Assembly (NCBI GenBank): GCA_046091285.1
Contig: JBJTBH010000123.1
Location: 1-12,800, forward strand
Source of the DNA: CAIXOZ01 sp046091285
GTDB lineage: Bacteria > Cyanobacteriota > Cyanobacteriia > PCC-6307 > Cyanobiaceae
DNA: 12,800 nucleotides
Direction of reading: 5' to 3'
Position numbers and translations under genes: made by a program. Under the pieces are notes generated by a model that saw nothing but the letters and a program-made list of their open reading frames with translations, had not been told where the DNA came from and did no database searches. This document shows, piece after piece, positions 1 through 6,686 of this stretch (within the stretch, counting starts at the first letter, position 1; each line of letters starts with the position of its first letter).

Positions 1-345
1 GCCCTGCGCGACCGGCTCTGGAGTGCCCTGGACTCCCTCGGAGACGTGACCTGCAACGGCAGCCTCGAACAGCGGCTCGCCCACAACCTCAACGTGACCC
101 TTGCGGGCGTCGATGGCACCCGCCTGCATCAGGAGCTGCGGCGCCATCTGGCGGTGAGCAGCGGCTCCGCCTGCAGCCAGGGGCGCCCCTCCCATGTGCT
201 GGCGGCCCTGGGCCGCAGCCGCCAGGAGGCCACGGCCTCGATCCGCTTCAGCCTCGGGCGACCGACCACCGACGAGGAGATCGACCAGGCGATCGCAATC
301 GTCAGCCGCACGGTTCAGGAGCTGCGCGCCAACGGCGGCCGCTGA
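1..345 (+). CDS. Cysteine desulfurase, C-terminal part (5' end outside window)
   Basis: C-terminal 114 residues of a PLP-dependent cysteine desulfurase of the NifS/IscS family. The enzyme takes sulfur from L-cysteine as an enzyme-bound persulfide, leaving alanine, and supplies Fe-S cluster and other sulfur pathways in the cytosol. The frame is open from base 1. The decisive motif is the active-site loop SSGSACSQG followed by SHVLAALG; the persulfide-carrying cysteine is codon 58 of the visible part (bases 172-174). Next come the RFSLGRPTT segment and the EEID...I terminal helix usual for the small domain. The PLP-binding lysine and start codon lie upstream of the window. The gene converges with rsmH, with only 3 bp between the two stop codons, and a HIP1 octamer lies inside it at 289-296. 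The family is certain; which paralogue (IscS-like or another NifS-like) cannot be decided from the tail. Confidence 0.93.
   Translation, partial: ALRDRLWSALDSLGDVTCNGSLEQRLAHNLNVTLAGVDGTRLHQELRRHLAVSSGSACSQGRPSHVLAALGRSRQEATASIRFSLGRPTTDEEIDQAIAIVSRTVQELRANGGR
289..296. repeat. HIP1 octamer GCGATCGC
   Basis: First of three HIP1 octamers found by eye in the window, inside the cysteine desulfurase tail. Confidence 0.7.
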
Positions 346-348
346 CGA

Positions 349-1404
349 TCAGGCGCCCAGGCCGGCCTCGGCGGGAGCGAGGCGGCGAGCGACCCGCAAC
401 CTGGCGGAGCGGCTGCGGGGATTGGCCTCGATTTCATTGGCATCCGCCATCAGGGCCTTCCGGGTGACCCGCTCCAGCCGTTCATCCTGCAGAAAGGCGG
501 TCTTGACCCGCCGGTCCTCCAGGGAATGAAAACTGATCACCGCCAGCAGGCCGCCCGGCACGAGCCAGTCGGGGGCGCGCCGCAACAGCGCCTCCAGCAT
601 GGCCAGCTCAGCGTTGATGGCGATCCGCAGGGCCTGGAAGCAGCGCGTGGCGGGATGAAGACGACCGCGACGGGCCGCAGGCGGATAACACCCGGCCACC
701 AGGTAGGCGAGGGCGGCGGTGCCACGACCATCGACGCCACGGCGGAGACCGGCCTCCCCGCTCCAGGGGCGGCGTTCAACGATCCGACGGGCGATCCGGC
801 GCGAGAAACGTTCATCCCCGAAGGCATAGAGAAGATCGGCGAGCTCGTTCTCCCCGAGCCGGTCGAGGAGCTCGGCCGCCGTCTCGCCGCCGTCGGGATT
901 CATGCGCATGTCGAGGGGGCCATCGAGCCGAAAGCTGAATCCCCTCGCGGCGACATCGAGCTGGGGACTGCTCACCCCGAGGTCCACCAGAATGGCACTC
1001 AGAGGCTGCGGTGGGTCGTAGGCCCCGAAATTGGCGGCGATGATCCGGACGCGATCTCCGAAGGGCGCCAGATGCCGGGCTGCGGCCTCCCGGGCGGTGG
1101 GGTCCTGATCAAGACCGATCAGCTGCAGCGACGGCTGGGCCGAGAGCAGCAGGGCGCTGTGGCCACCACCCCCGAGGGTGCCGTCGAGCAACCAGGGCGA
1201 ACCGCCGTCGGGCCCGGGGGGAAGATCGGCGAGGCTGTCCTGAACAGCGGCGGCCAGCACGGGCAGGTGATCGAAGGGCGCCGCCCCGCAGGGAGCGGCG
1301 CCGGGGAGGACCTCAGGATCCGACAGAGGGCCGGCGATCCCAGGGGCCGGTGGAGGCCCGGGGGGAGGGAGCTCGAACGCATGCGGCTGAGACAAGACAA
1401 ACAC
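349..1404 (-). CDS. rsmH: 16S rRNA (cytosine(1402)-N(4))-methyltransferase RsmH
   Basis: SAM-dependent methyltransferase (formerly MraW) that N4-methylates C1402 in the decoding centre of 16S rRNA in the small subunit. Visible motifs in the 351-residue product are the SAM-binding DGTLGGGGHS (74-83), GLDQDP (97-102), VDLGVSSPQLD (140-150), RGFSF and GPLDMRM (154-168), HPATRCFQALRIAIN (250-264), SFHSLEDR (291-298) and a basic NPRSRSARLR tail. The start is a GTG at 1404 with an AGGA about 5 nt upstream. The only other early candidate is TTG three codons in; no usable start lies nearer the conserved FDHLPVL (44-50). The protein therefore seems to have a proline-rich N-terminal extension of roughly 43 residues compared with the compact bacterial form. 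It is divergent from ndhH across 80 bp and convergent with the cysteine desulfurase gene. The identification is secure; the start is less so. Confidence 0.95.
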   Translation of the reverse strand: MFVLSQPHAFELPPPGPPPAPGIAGPLSDPEVLPGAAPCGAAPFDHLPVLAAAVQDSLADLPPGPDGGSPWLLDGTLGGGGHSALLLSAQPSLQLIGLDQDPTAREAAARHLAPFGDRVRIIAANFGAYDPPQPLSAILVDLGVSSPQLDVAARGFSFRLDGPLDMRMNPDGGETAAELLDRLGENELADLLYAFGDERFSRRIARRIVERRPWSGEAGLRRGVDGRGTAALAYLVAGCYPPAARRGRLHPATRCFQALRIAINAELAMLEALLRRAPDWLVPGGLLAVISFHSLEDRRVKTAFLQDERLERVTRKALMADANEIEANPRSRSARLRVARRLAPAEAGLGA

Positions 1405-1484
1405 CCGGATCCTGGGGATGGGCCGACCCCGCCCCTCTCGCTCCTTCCTAAGATCCGATCAGTCGATCCGCAGGCCCCGGCCCC

Positions 1485-2669
1485 ATGACGCAGCTCGAGA
1501 CGCGCACCGAGCCGATGGTGGTCAACTTCGGCCCCCACCATCCGTCGATGCATGGGGTGCTGAGGCTGGTGGTGACCCTCGATGGCGAAGACGTCATCGA
1601 TTGCGAGCCGGTGATCGGCTACCTGCATCGCGGCATGGAGAAGATCGCCGAAAACCGCACGAACGTGATGTTCGTGCCCTATGTGAGCCGCATGGATTAT
1701 GCGGCTGGCATGTTCTATGAGGCCATTGTGGTGAACGCACCGGAACGGCTGGCCAATGTGCCGGTTCCGAAGCGTGCCAGCTACATCCGCGTGATCATGC
1801 TGGAGCTCAACCGGATTGCCAACCACCTGCTGTGGCTCGGCCCCTTCCTGGCGGACGTCGGCGCCCAGACACCGTTTTTCTATATCTTCCGCGAACGGGA
1901 GATGATCTATGACCTCTGGGAAGCCGCCACCGGACAGCGACTGATCAATAACAACTACTTCCGCATCGGTGGCGTGGCCGCTGATCTTCCCTGGGGCTGG
2001 CTGGAGAAATGCGAAGACTTCTGCAACTGGTTCGGTCCCAAGATTGATGAATACGAAACACTGATCACCAATAACCCCATCTTCCGCAAGCGAATCGAAG
2101 GGCTGGGCACGATCAGCCGCGAGATGGCCATCAACTGGAGCCTGTCCGGCCCGATGCTGCGGGCTTCGGGGGTGCCCTGGGATCTGCGCAAGGTCGACCA
2201 CTACGAGTGCTACGACGACTTCGAGTGGTCGGTGGCCTGCGAGCAGGAGGGCGATTGCTTCGCCCGCTATCGCGTGCGGATCGAGGAGATGCGTCAGTCT
2301 CTGAATATCCTCAGGCAGGCGATCCGGCAGATTCCCGGAGGCCCCACCGAAAACCTGGAGGCCCGCCGCCTCGCCGAAGGCAAGAAGAGTGAATGGTATG
2401 GCTTCGACTATCAGTACGTGGCCAAGAAGGTGGCTCCCACCTTCAAGATTCCCTCCGGTGAATTATACACACGCCTGGAATCAGGCAAAGGAGAAATCGG
2501 GGTCTTCATTCAAGGCAATGACGACGTCACCCCCTGGCGTTTCAAGATCCGAGCCGCCGATCTCAATAATCTTCAGATCCTGCCCCATATCCTCAAGGGA
2601 GCGAAAGTGGCCGACATCATGGCCATCCTCGGATCGATCGACGTGATCATGGGCTCCGTGGACCGGTGA
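1485..2669 (+). CDS. ndhH: NAD(P)H-quinone oxidoreductase subunit H (NDH-1 49-kDa type subunit)
   Basis: Peripheral-arm subunit of the thylakoid NDH-1 complex. It helps form the plastoquinone-binding cavity used in respiration and in cyclic electron flow around photosystem I. The 394-residue length is that expected for NdhH. Recognisable blocks are MVVNFGPHHPSMHGVLRL (11-28), GYLHRGMEKIAENR (45-58), LNRIANHLLWLG (108-119), SGPMLRASGVPWDLRK (221-236), and the C-terminal GSIDVIMGSVDR, which is the characteristic family ending. The ATG at 1485 gives the standard MTQLETRTEP N-terminus, so the start is well supported although there is no obvious Shine-Dalgarno sequence. The last codons overlap the GTG start of the following gene (GTGA), suggesting co-translation. 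Codon use here is less extreme in GC than in the men genes (for example AAT, GAA, TAT). No other ndh gene lies in the window. Confidence 0.98.
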   Translation: MTQLETRTEPMVVNFGPHHPSMHGVLRLVVTLDGEDVIDCEPVIGYLHRGMEKIAENRTNVMFVPYVSRMDYAAGMFYEAIVVNAPERLANVPVPKRASYIRVIMLELNRIANHLLWLGPFLADVGAQTPFFYIFREREMIYDLWEAATGQRLINNNYFRIGGVAADLPWGWLEKCEDFCNWFGPKIDEYETLITNNPIFRKRIEGLGTISREMAINWSLSGPMLRASGVPWDLRKVDHYECYDDFEWSVACEQEGDCFARYRVRIEEMRQSLNILRQAIRQIPGGPTENLEARRLAEGKKSEWYGFDYQYVAKKVAPTFKIPSGELYTRLESGKGEIGVFIQGNDDVTPWRFKIRAADLNNLQILPHILKGAKVADIMAILGSIDVIMGSVDR

Positions 2670-3091
2670 ATCGGCGCGCCCGCCTCTGGACGCAACGGCG
2701 CCGGGCGGGCTGTCTGCTGCCGATCAGCCTCACCGGCTACCTCTGGCTCAAGGGGCTGCATCCGGATCTGCCGGGCCTGAGCTGCCCCTTACGACGGCTC
2801 ACCGGCATCCCCTGCCCGGGCTGCTTTCTCACCCGCGCCACCAGCGCCGCCCTGATCGGCGACCTGCCGGGCTCGATCGCATGGCATGCCTTCGGACCGC
2901 TGGCGGCCGGCGCTCTGGTGTGGTGGTCGATCACGGCGATCCGTCAGCGCCGGCTGATACCCCGCGGGCTGCCGGCGCTGCCGTTCGGCCTGGCGGCCGT
3001 TGGCCTGGTGGCCTACTGGCTGCTGCGGCTGGGCCTGAGCTTCGGGCTGGGGATACGGGGATTCCCCGGCTTCCCAGCGCTCGGGCCCTGA
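2666..3091 (+). CDS. DUF2752-type small membrane protein
   Basis: A 141-residue protein with the DUF2752 signature: a cysteine cluster CPLRRLTGIPCPGC (residues 40-53) followed by FLTRA. Family members of this kind carry the CPxxxxTGxPCPGCGxTRA-like motif next to transmembrane helices; here Phe stands where Gly often occurs after the last Cys. Hydrophobic stretches are near 72-92 and 100-127, with a weaker one at 17-30, so two or three membrane spans are likely. The GTG start at 2666 overlaps the ndhH stop in a GTGA arrangement, which points to translational coupling. No biochemical role is established for the family as far as I know. Metal binding or redox chemistry by the three cysteines is possible but would be a guess. 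The gene converges with the membrane protein at 3141-3815, with a palindrome at the junction. Confidence 0.8.
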   Translation: MNRRARLWTQRRRAGCLLPISLTGYLWLKGLHPDLPGLSCPLRRLTGIPCPGCFLTRATSAALIGDLPGSIAWHAFGPLAAGALVWWSITAIRQRRLIPRGLPALPFGLAAVGLVAYWLLRLGLSFGLGIRGFPGFPALGP

Positions 3092-3125
3092 CGCAGGTCA
3101 GAGCCGCCGCGGCCGCCAGCGCACG

Positions 3126-3147
3126 CAACTGATCAGCTGATCAGTTG
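3126..3147. repeat. 22-bp perfect palindrome with three TGATCA sites at 8-bp spacing
   Basis: The stretch reads identically on both strands (core AACTGATCAGCTGATCAGTT, plus one C/G pair outside it). TGATCA occurs at 3130-3135, 3138-3143 and just beyond at 3146-3151, an exact 8-bp period. It lies between the convergent stops of the DUF2752 gene (ends 3091) and the leftward membrane-protein gene, and covers that gene's stop codon (3141-3143). A bidirectional terminator or a protein-binding site is possible. There is no T tract, so a standard intrinsic terminator is not shown. Confidence 0.6.
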
Positions 3148-3815
3148 ATCACGCCTTTGTTGTAGGCGACGTTCTGGATGTAGAAGGTGAGCACCGGCAC
3201 CACCACCAGGGCGCCGAGGCCGCAGGTGCACACCGAAACGATGAAGGCCACCAGGCCGGCGAGGATCTGAATCCCCACAAAGCTCATACTGTGGGGCGAG
3301 CGATACACCGCCTGAAACGAAGCACCGAGCGCATCAACGATCGATTGATCAGTATTGAAGACCCGGTTGACATACACGGGCATCACCAGGGCAACGGCGA
3401 TACCAGGCAGGATGCAGAACAGATAGCCGAGGGTCATCGTCACGGTGAAGAGAATGCCGGCCAGCAGATAACGCAGTGGCCGCCGCATCAGCGCCGCAAA
3501 GGCAGCCTGGACGGTGATCACTTCACCGCTCTCGTAGTACAGAGCCGGCACAGCGATGAACAGCACACCCACCAGGCTGCTGAGCACCGCGAACGGCAAA
3601 GAAGCCAGAGAACCCAGCATCTGGGCCAGGGCGGTGCCGGTGCTGTCCGTGGCGATACCCAGGCCCATCAGGGTGATCACGATGTTGGCCACCATGCCGA
3701 GGCCGTACAGCACACCGCCGGCAATCCAGATCAGGACTATCGTGGGCACATGAACCAGCAGCGCCTCCCAGGCGCGATTGAGAGTGGGCTGTTCGTAGGC
3801 GCTCGGGGCGGCCAT
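3141..3815 (-). CDS. Hydrophobic integral membrane protein, function unknown
   Basis: A 224-residue polytopic membrane protein. Long hydrophobic blocks are at roughly 17-52, 62-93, 116-147 and 177-213, each long enough for one or two spans, so five or six helices are plausible. The segment from LPGIAVALVMPVYVNRVF to the helix with LGALVVVPVLTFYIQNVAY (about 136-218) has the layout of DUF975-like or glycerophosphodiester-phosphodiesterase-membrane-domain proteins. That layout is an 'LPG' turn, a short loop with an S-x-x-x-AL helix, then a glycine-rich span. This resemblance is weak and topological only. I chose ATG 3815 (MAAPSAYEQP). The frame stays open upstream to 3974, but the extra N-terminus runs through the tandem repeat and the oppositely oriented thioesterase gene and is low-complexity. 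The gene is divergent from the thioesterase gene and convergent with the DUF2752 gene. Confidence 0.75.
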   Translation of the reverse strand: MAAPSAYEQPTLNRAWEALLVHVPTIVLIWIAGGVLYGLGMVANIVITLMGLGIATDSTGTALAQMLGSLASLPFAVLSSLVGVLFIAVPALYYESGEVITVQAAFAALMRRPLRYLLAGILFTVTMTLGYLFCILPGIAVALVMPVYVNRVFNTDQSIVDALGASFQAVYRSPHSMSFVGIQILAGLVAFIVSVCTCGLGALVVVPVLTFYIQNVAYNKGVIN

Positions 3816-3863
3816 CGATGGAAAGCAGACTGGGGCCAATCGTGGCAGCCATCGGGCAAGGCC

Positions 3864-3901
3864 ACAACCACCCCGCCAGCGAACAACCACCCCGCCAGCG
3901 A
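3864..3901. repeat. Two perfect tandem copies of a 19-bp unit in a divergent intergenic gap
   Basis: The unit ACAACCACCCCGCCAGCGA occurs at 3864-3882 and again at 3883-3901 without a mismatch. The pair is flanked by two further related segments: AGCCATCGGGCAAGGCCACAACCA at 3847-3870 resembles AGCCATCGGCTCGCCACAACCA at 3901-3922, which runs into the thioesterase start codon. The array fills most of the 106-bp gap between the divergent starts at 3815 and 3922. It may be a recent slippage duplication or a repeated regulatory site; the sequence does not decide. Confidence 0.85.
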
Positions 3902-3921
3902 GCCATCGGCTCGCCACAACC

Positions 3922-4371
3922 ATGACCCCTGACGACTGGCTGCTGCTCTGCCGCACCGTCCGCTTCGGGGACACCGATGCCGCCGGCGTGATGCACTTCC
4001 CTCGGCTGTTCAGCTGGTGCCACGAGGCCTATGAGGAGAGCCTGGAGCGCTTCGGGCTGACCGCAGCCGAGATCTTTCCCCGGCCCGGGCACAGCCCCGC
4101 CGTGGCGCTGCCGGTGGTGCACTGCAGCGCCGACTATCGGCGCCCGCTGGTCTGTGGCGATGCGCTGACGATCGCGCTGCGGCCGCAGCGGATCGACCCC
4201 GGCTGCTTCGAGCTGCACTACCGCTTCAGCCGCAGCGGCGAGCCGGTGGCCGAGGCGCTGACGCGCCACCTGGCGATCGACGGCCTCAGCCGCCGCCGCT
4301 GCGCCTTGCCAGACGCGATCAACCGCTGGCTGGAGAGCTCGGGCCTTGGCCTTGGCGTCCAGCCGACATAG
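3922..4371 (+). CDS. Hot-dog acyl-CoA thioesterase, probably 1,4-dihydroxy-2-naphthoyl-CoA hydrolase
   Basis: A 149-residue single-domain hot-dog thioesterase of the 4-hydroxybenzoyl-CoA thioesterase family. The N-terminal TVRFGDTDAAGVMHFPRLFSWCHEAYEESL (12-41) has the family signature; Asp17 aligns with the catalytic aspartate. In cyanobacteria this family includes the enzyme that hydrolyses DHNA-CoA to 1,4-dihydroxy-2-naphthoate, the step just before MenA prenylation. The presence of menE, menC, menA and menF a few genes away supports that assignment over a generic thioesterase. The ATG at 3922 places the motif at the usual distance from the N-terminus; no clear Shine-Dalgarno sequence precedes it. 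The tail LGLGVQPT is unremarkable. The family is certain and the substrate is inferred from context. Confidence 0.85.
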   Translation: MTPDDWLLLCRTVRFGDTDAAGVMHFPRLFSWCHEAYEESLERFGLTAAEIFPRPGHSPAVALPVVHCSADYRRPLVCGDALTIALRPQRIDPGCFELHYRFSRSGEPVAEALTRHLAIDGLSRRRCALPDAINRWLESSGLGLGVQPT

Positions 4372-4514
4372 GGGCCGGAACAGGGACTGGTCAGGCTCAA
4401 CCCCCCTTGTGCCGGAAAGAGTCGATCGATACGTTAGCCAGCACAGGGACAACCGGGCCCAGTGCACGACCGCGACGGCCGCATCCCTTGAGCGATCCCA
4501 GCCCCATCGCACCC

Positions 4515-5414
4515 GTGAGCAGCGCTGGTCCTCAACGACCGACCCTGTGGCAACGGCTGATCGACCTGCTCACGGTCCGGGAGGATCCCGACCACAGGGA
4601 GAGCCCCGGACGAAGGCTGAGCAGCTGCGGGCATGCCGTGCTGACGGGCTCGCTGTTTCTGAGCGCGAGCGTGGCCTTCCTGGCCAACATGGAGTACACG
4701 CGGAGCATCGTCCATCGCTGGGACCTCTGCATCCACACCTCGGCCCCGAATGCAGCGCCGACATCAACCGAAGTCAGCTATCCGAATTGGCAGGAATCAC
4801 AGAAGATCCTGCAACAAACGATCAACAGCCTGACCGTCGCCACCCCGGCGCAGCGCTCACGCCTCCTTGAGCAGCATCATGAAGTCCAGGCAGTGATGAA
4901 TTCCTATTGCCTGATCAGCCATAACTTTGAAATACAGTTCACCTCGTTCACGTTCGTGGGAACAGCTGCAGCGATTCTCCTCACAATCTGCCTGGCCTCC
5001 GTGGCGCCGGAAGGCCTGAAAACCGAGAAGCGCGGCTTGCTGAATACAATAATGTCATCCAGCATCATCCTGGCCGTCTGCGTGGTCTACCCGCAGACCT
5101 TCGCGCAAAGAAACAATCAAGACCAGGCAAAGTTAATCTATTCCCAGGCCGCAGATCAGATGCGCATCATCAATTCGACACTGGCCAACAATCAAATCAC
5201 CACCAATCCCCAGAGTCCCAATGACTTCCTGCCGCTTGATTCGAAAGAGGCGGTCGCCACCTTCATCCGAATGAACGACAACGCCCTGGTTCAATTGACC
5301 TCAGCGCGGGTATCGATCAACAACGATTTCGCCAACCGCACCTTCAATCGACTCGGTACCGATGACAACCGCCCCAGAGCCGCAGGAGGCTCCGCCGCGA
5401 CACCAGCACCCTGA
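4515..5414 (+). CDS. Unrecognised three-TM membrane protein in a low-GC patch
   Basis: I do not recognise this gene. From GTG 4515 the product is 299 residues. It has a basic, charged N-terminus, TM1 at about 41-58, and a loop of about 80 residues with cysteines at 72 and 132 on one side of the membrane. TM2 follows at about 142-163, a short charged turn (EGLKTEKRG, 166-174), TM3 at about 174-197, then a polar, Asn/Gln-rich C-terminal region of about 100 residues. An upstream TTG at 4407 would add 36 Pro/Arg-rich residues; the first in-frame ATG (4689) would lose TM1, so GTG 4515 is preferred, without Shine-Dalgarno support. Between about 4770 and 5340 the DNA is clearly less GC-rich than its surroundings (one 60-base line, 5101-5160, has 28 G/C). 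Codons such as AAT, ATA, TTA and AAA that are rare nearby are used. Transfer or relaxed selection are both possible. It converges with menE. Confidence 0.7.
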   Translation: MSSAGPQRPTLWQRLIDLLTVREDPDHRESPGRRLSSCGHAVLTGSLFLSASVAFLANMEYTRSIVHRWDLCIHTSAPNAAPTSTEVSYPNWQESQKILQQTINSLTVATPAQRSRLLEQHHEVQAVMNSYCLISHNFEIQFTSFTFVGTAAAILLTICLASVAPEGLKTEKRGLLNTIMSSSIILAVCVVYPQTFAQRNNQDQAKLIYSQAADQMRIINSTLANNQITTNPQSPNDFLPLDSKEAVATFIRMNDNALVQLTSARVSINNDFANRTFNRLGTDDNRPRAAGGSAATPAP

Positions 5415-5435
5415 GAGCAGGGCCGCAGGCCGGCA

Positions 5436-6686
5436 TCAGCCGGGCGTCATCGCCCGGGGTTCCAGCCAGCGCTGCCAGCGGGCCCGATCCCATTTGCCCG
5501 CCACCCCCGGGGCCAGCTCCGGGCAGAGCCACCAGCGCCGCGGCCGCTCGGCCGCCGGCCACGGACGCACGAGATCTCGCAGCGCCTGGAGCAGGGCCTC
5601 GCCATCGACTCCAGGCTCCGGCCGCACCAGGGCCACCAGTCGCTGTCCCCAGGGAGGGTCCACCCGCGGCAGCAGCAGCACCGCCTCCAGCGGCAGCCGT
5701 GCCCGCCGGGCCTCGGCCTGCAGACGCAGGCCCAGTTGATCCGTGAAGACGGTGACGCCGCCGCTGTGGATGGCGCCATCGAGGCGCCCCAGGATCTGCA
5801 GCGCCCCTTGGTGATCCAAGCGGCCGCGATCCCCACTGCGCCACCAGCGGCCCTGCGCCAGCGGCAGCGGTTCCAGGCCCGCCTCCCCCAGGAAACCGGC
5901 CGCCAGGCGTTCCGTGGCCACCTCCACCGCGCCATCCGCCGGGGCCAGCCGCAGGCGGACATCCGCGAGCGCCATCCCGCAGCCTTCAGCACCACTGAGA
6001 AACTGATCAGGAGGCAGGGCACAGACCATGGCGGCGGTCTCGGTGGCGCCATAACAGGGCGACAGGCGCAACCCCAGGGAACGGCAGCGCGCCGCCACCC
6101 CCGGATCCAGTCCGGCACCACCGACCCAGATCAGGGCGAAACGGGCCAGCCAGTCCCGACCAGCCTCAACCTCCAGCAGCCGCACCAGCTGGGTCGGCAC
6201 CAGGGAAAGCAGCGCCGGCCATCGATCGGACACCGGAGCAGCCTCCGCCAGGGCCGTGGGCTGGCGCAGCAACGCCGGCGACAGGGGCTGATGGGGCACC
6301 CCCCAGGTCCTGGAACGCAGCAGCGGCATCAGACCACTGATGTGGTGCAGCGGCAACGGATTGAAGATCACCGCCCCGGAAGGCTCCAGCCCCTGATCCT
6401 GCAGCCACTGCCCACTGGCCGCCGCTGAAGCCTGCAGATGCTCCAGGGGCTGCAGGCACCAGCGACGACCGCCGCTGCTGCCACCGCTGCCGAGGATCAC
6501 CGCCGTCCCGCAGGCCGCCAGAGCCTCCCTGGCCGGAGCCGCCTGGGCCTGGGCCAGCGCCGCCCCCAGGGCGTCCCGTTCACGCTCACCGGCCAGGGCC
6601 ACAACGGCCCGCTCCTGCAGGGCGGCCAGGATCGCCGCCGCCTGATCGGCGGGGCCGCCGCCGCCCGCCAGCACCCTCAGCTCCAC
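5436..6686 (-). CDS. menE: o-Succinylbenzoate-CoA ligase MenE
   Basis: AMP-forming acyl-CoA ligase that activates o-succinylbenzoate to its CoA thioester in phylloquinone synthesis. From GTG 6686 the product is 416 residues, short but typical of cyanobacterial MenE. Adenylate-forming signatures are present: a glycine/serine-rich phosphate loop GSGGSSGG (66-73), NPLPLHHISG (109-118), YGATET (212-217), RSGDRG (283-288), GRLDGAIHSGG (300-310) and the C-terminal domain lysine in GKWDRARW (Lys398). The phosphate loop lacks the usual Lys (GGRRW instead of PKG). The start is GTG 6686 because GGGAGG lies 7 nt upstream; ATG 6701 is an alternative but has no such site. The menC stop (6677-6679) falls inside menE, a 10-bp overlap suggesting translational coupling. 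The substrate assignment rests on the menC and menA neighbours, because this large family is broad in specificity. Confidence 0.92.
   Translation of the reverse strand: MELRVLAGGGGPADQAAAILAALQERAVVALAGERERDALGAALAQAQAAPAREALAACGTAVILGSGGSSGGRRWCLQPLEHLQASAAASGQWLQDQGLEPSGAVIFNPLPLHHISGLMPLLRSRTWGVPHQPLSPALLRQPTALAEAAPVSDRWPALLSLVPTQLVRLLEVEAGRDWLARFALIWVGGAGLDPGVAARCRSLGLRLSPCYGATETAAMVCALPPDQFLSGAEGCGMALADVRLRLAPADGAVEVATERLAAGFLGEAGLEPLPLAQGRWWRSGDRGRLDHQGALQILGRLDGAIHSGGVTVFTDQLGLRLQAEARRARLPLEAVLLLPRVDPPWGQRLVALVRPEPGVDGEALLQALRDLVRPWPAAERPRRWWLCPELAPGVAGKWDRARWQRWLEPRAMTPG

Noticed and set aside
1449..1454. TAAGAT as a -10 element for ndhH
   Set aside because: Only a partial match and no convincing -35 at proper spacing; not enough to annotate a promoter.
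526..1488. 320-codon plus-strand open frame opposite rsmH
   Set aside because: rsmH on the minus strand has all family motifs; the antisense product is compositionally biased and unrecognisable.
3523..4512. 329-codon minus-strand open frame across the thioesterase gene and part of the membrane protein gene
   Set aside because: Overlaps two better supported genes in another frame and has shadow-like Arg/Ala composition.
4372..4514. 143-bp gap before the three-TM gene searched for a promoter, small gene or RNA
   Set aside because: Only a short direct repeat ACAGGGAC (4380-4387, 4443-4450) was seen; no supported element.
5430..5443. Short hairpin CCGGC-ATCA-GCCGG at the convergent end of menE
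   Set aside because: Only a 5-bp stem with no T tract; such stems are expected by chance at this GC content.
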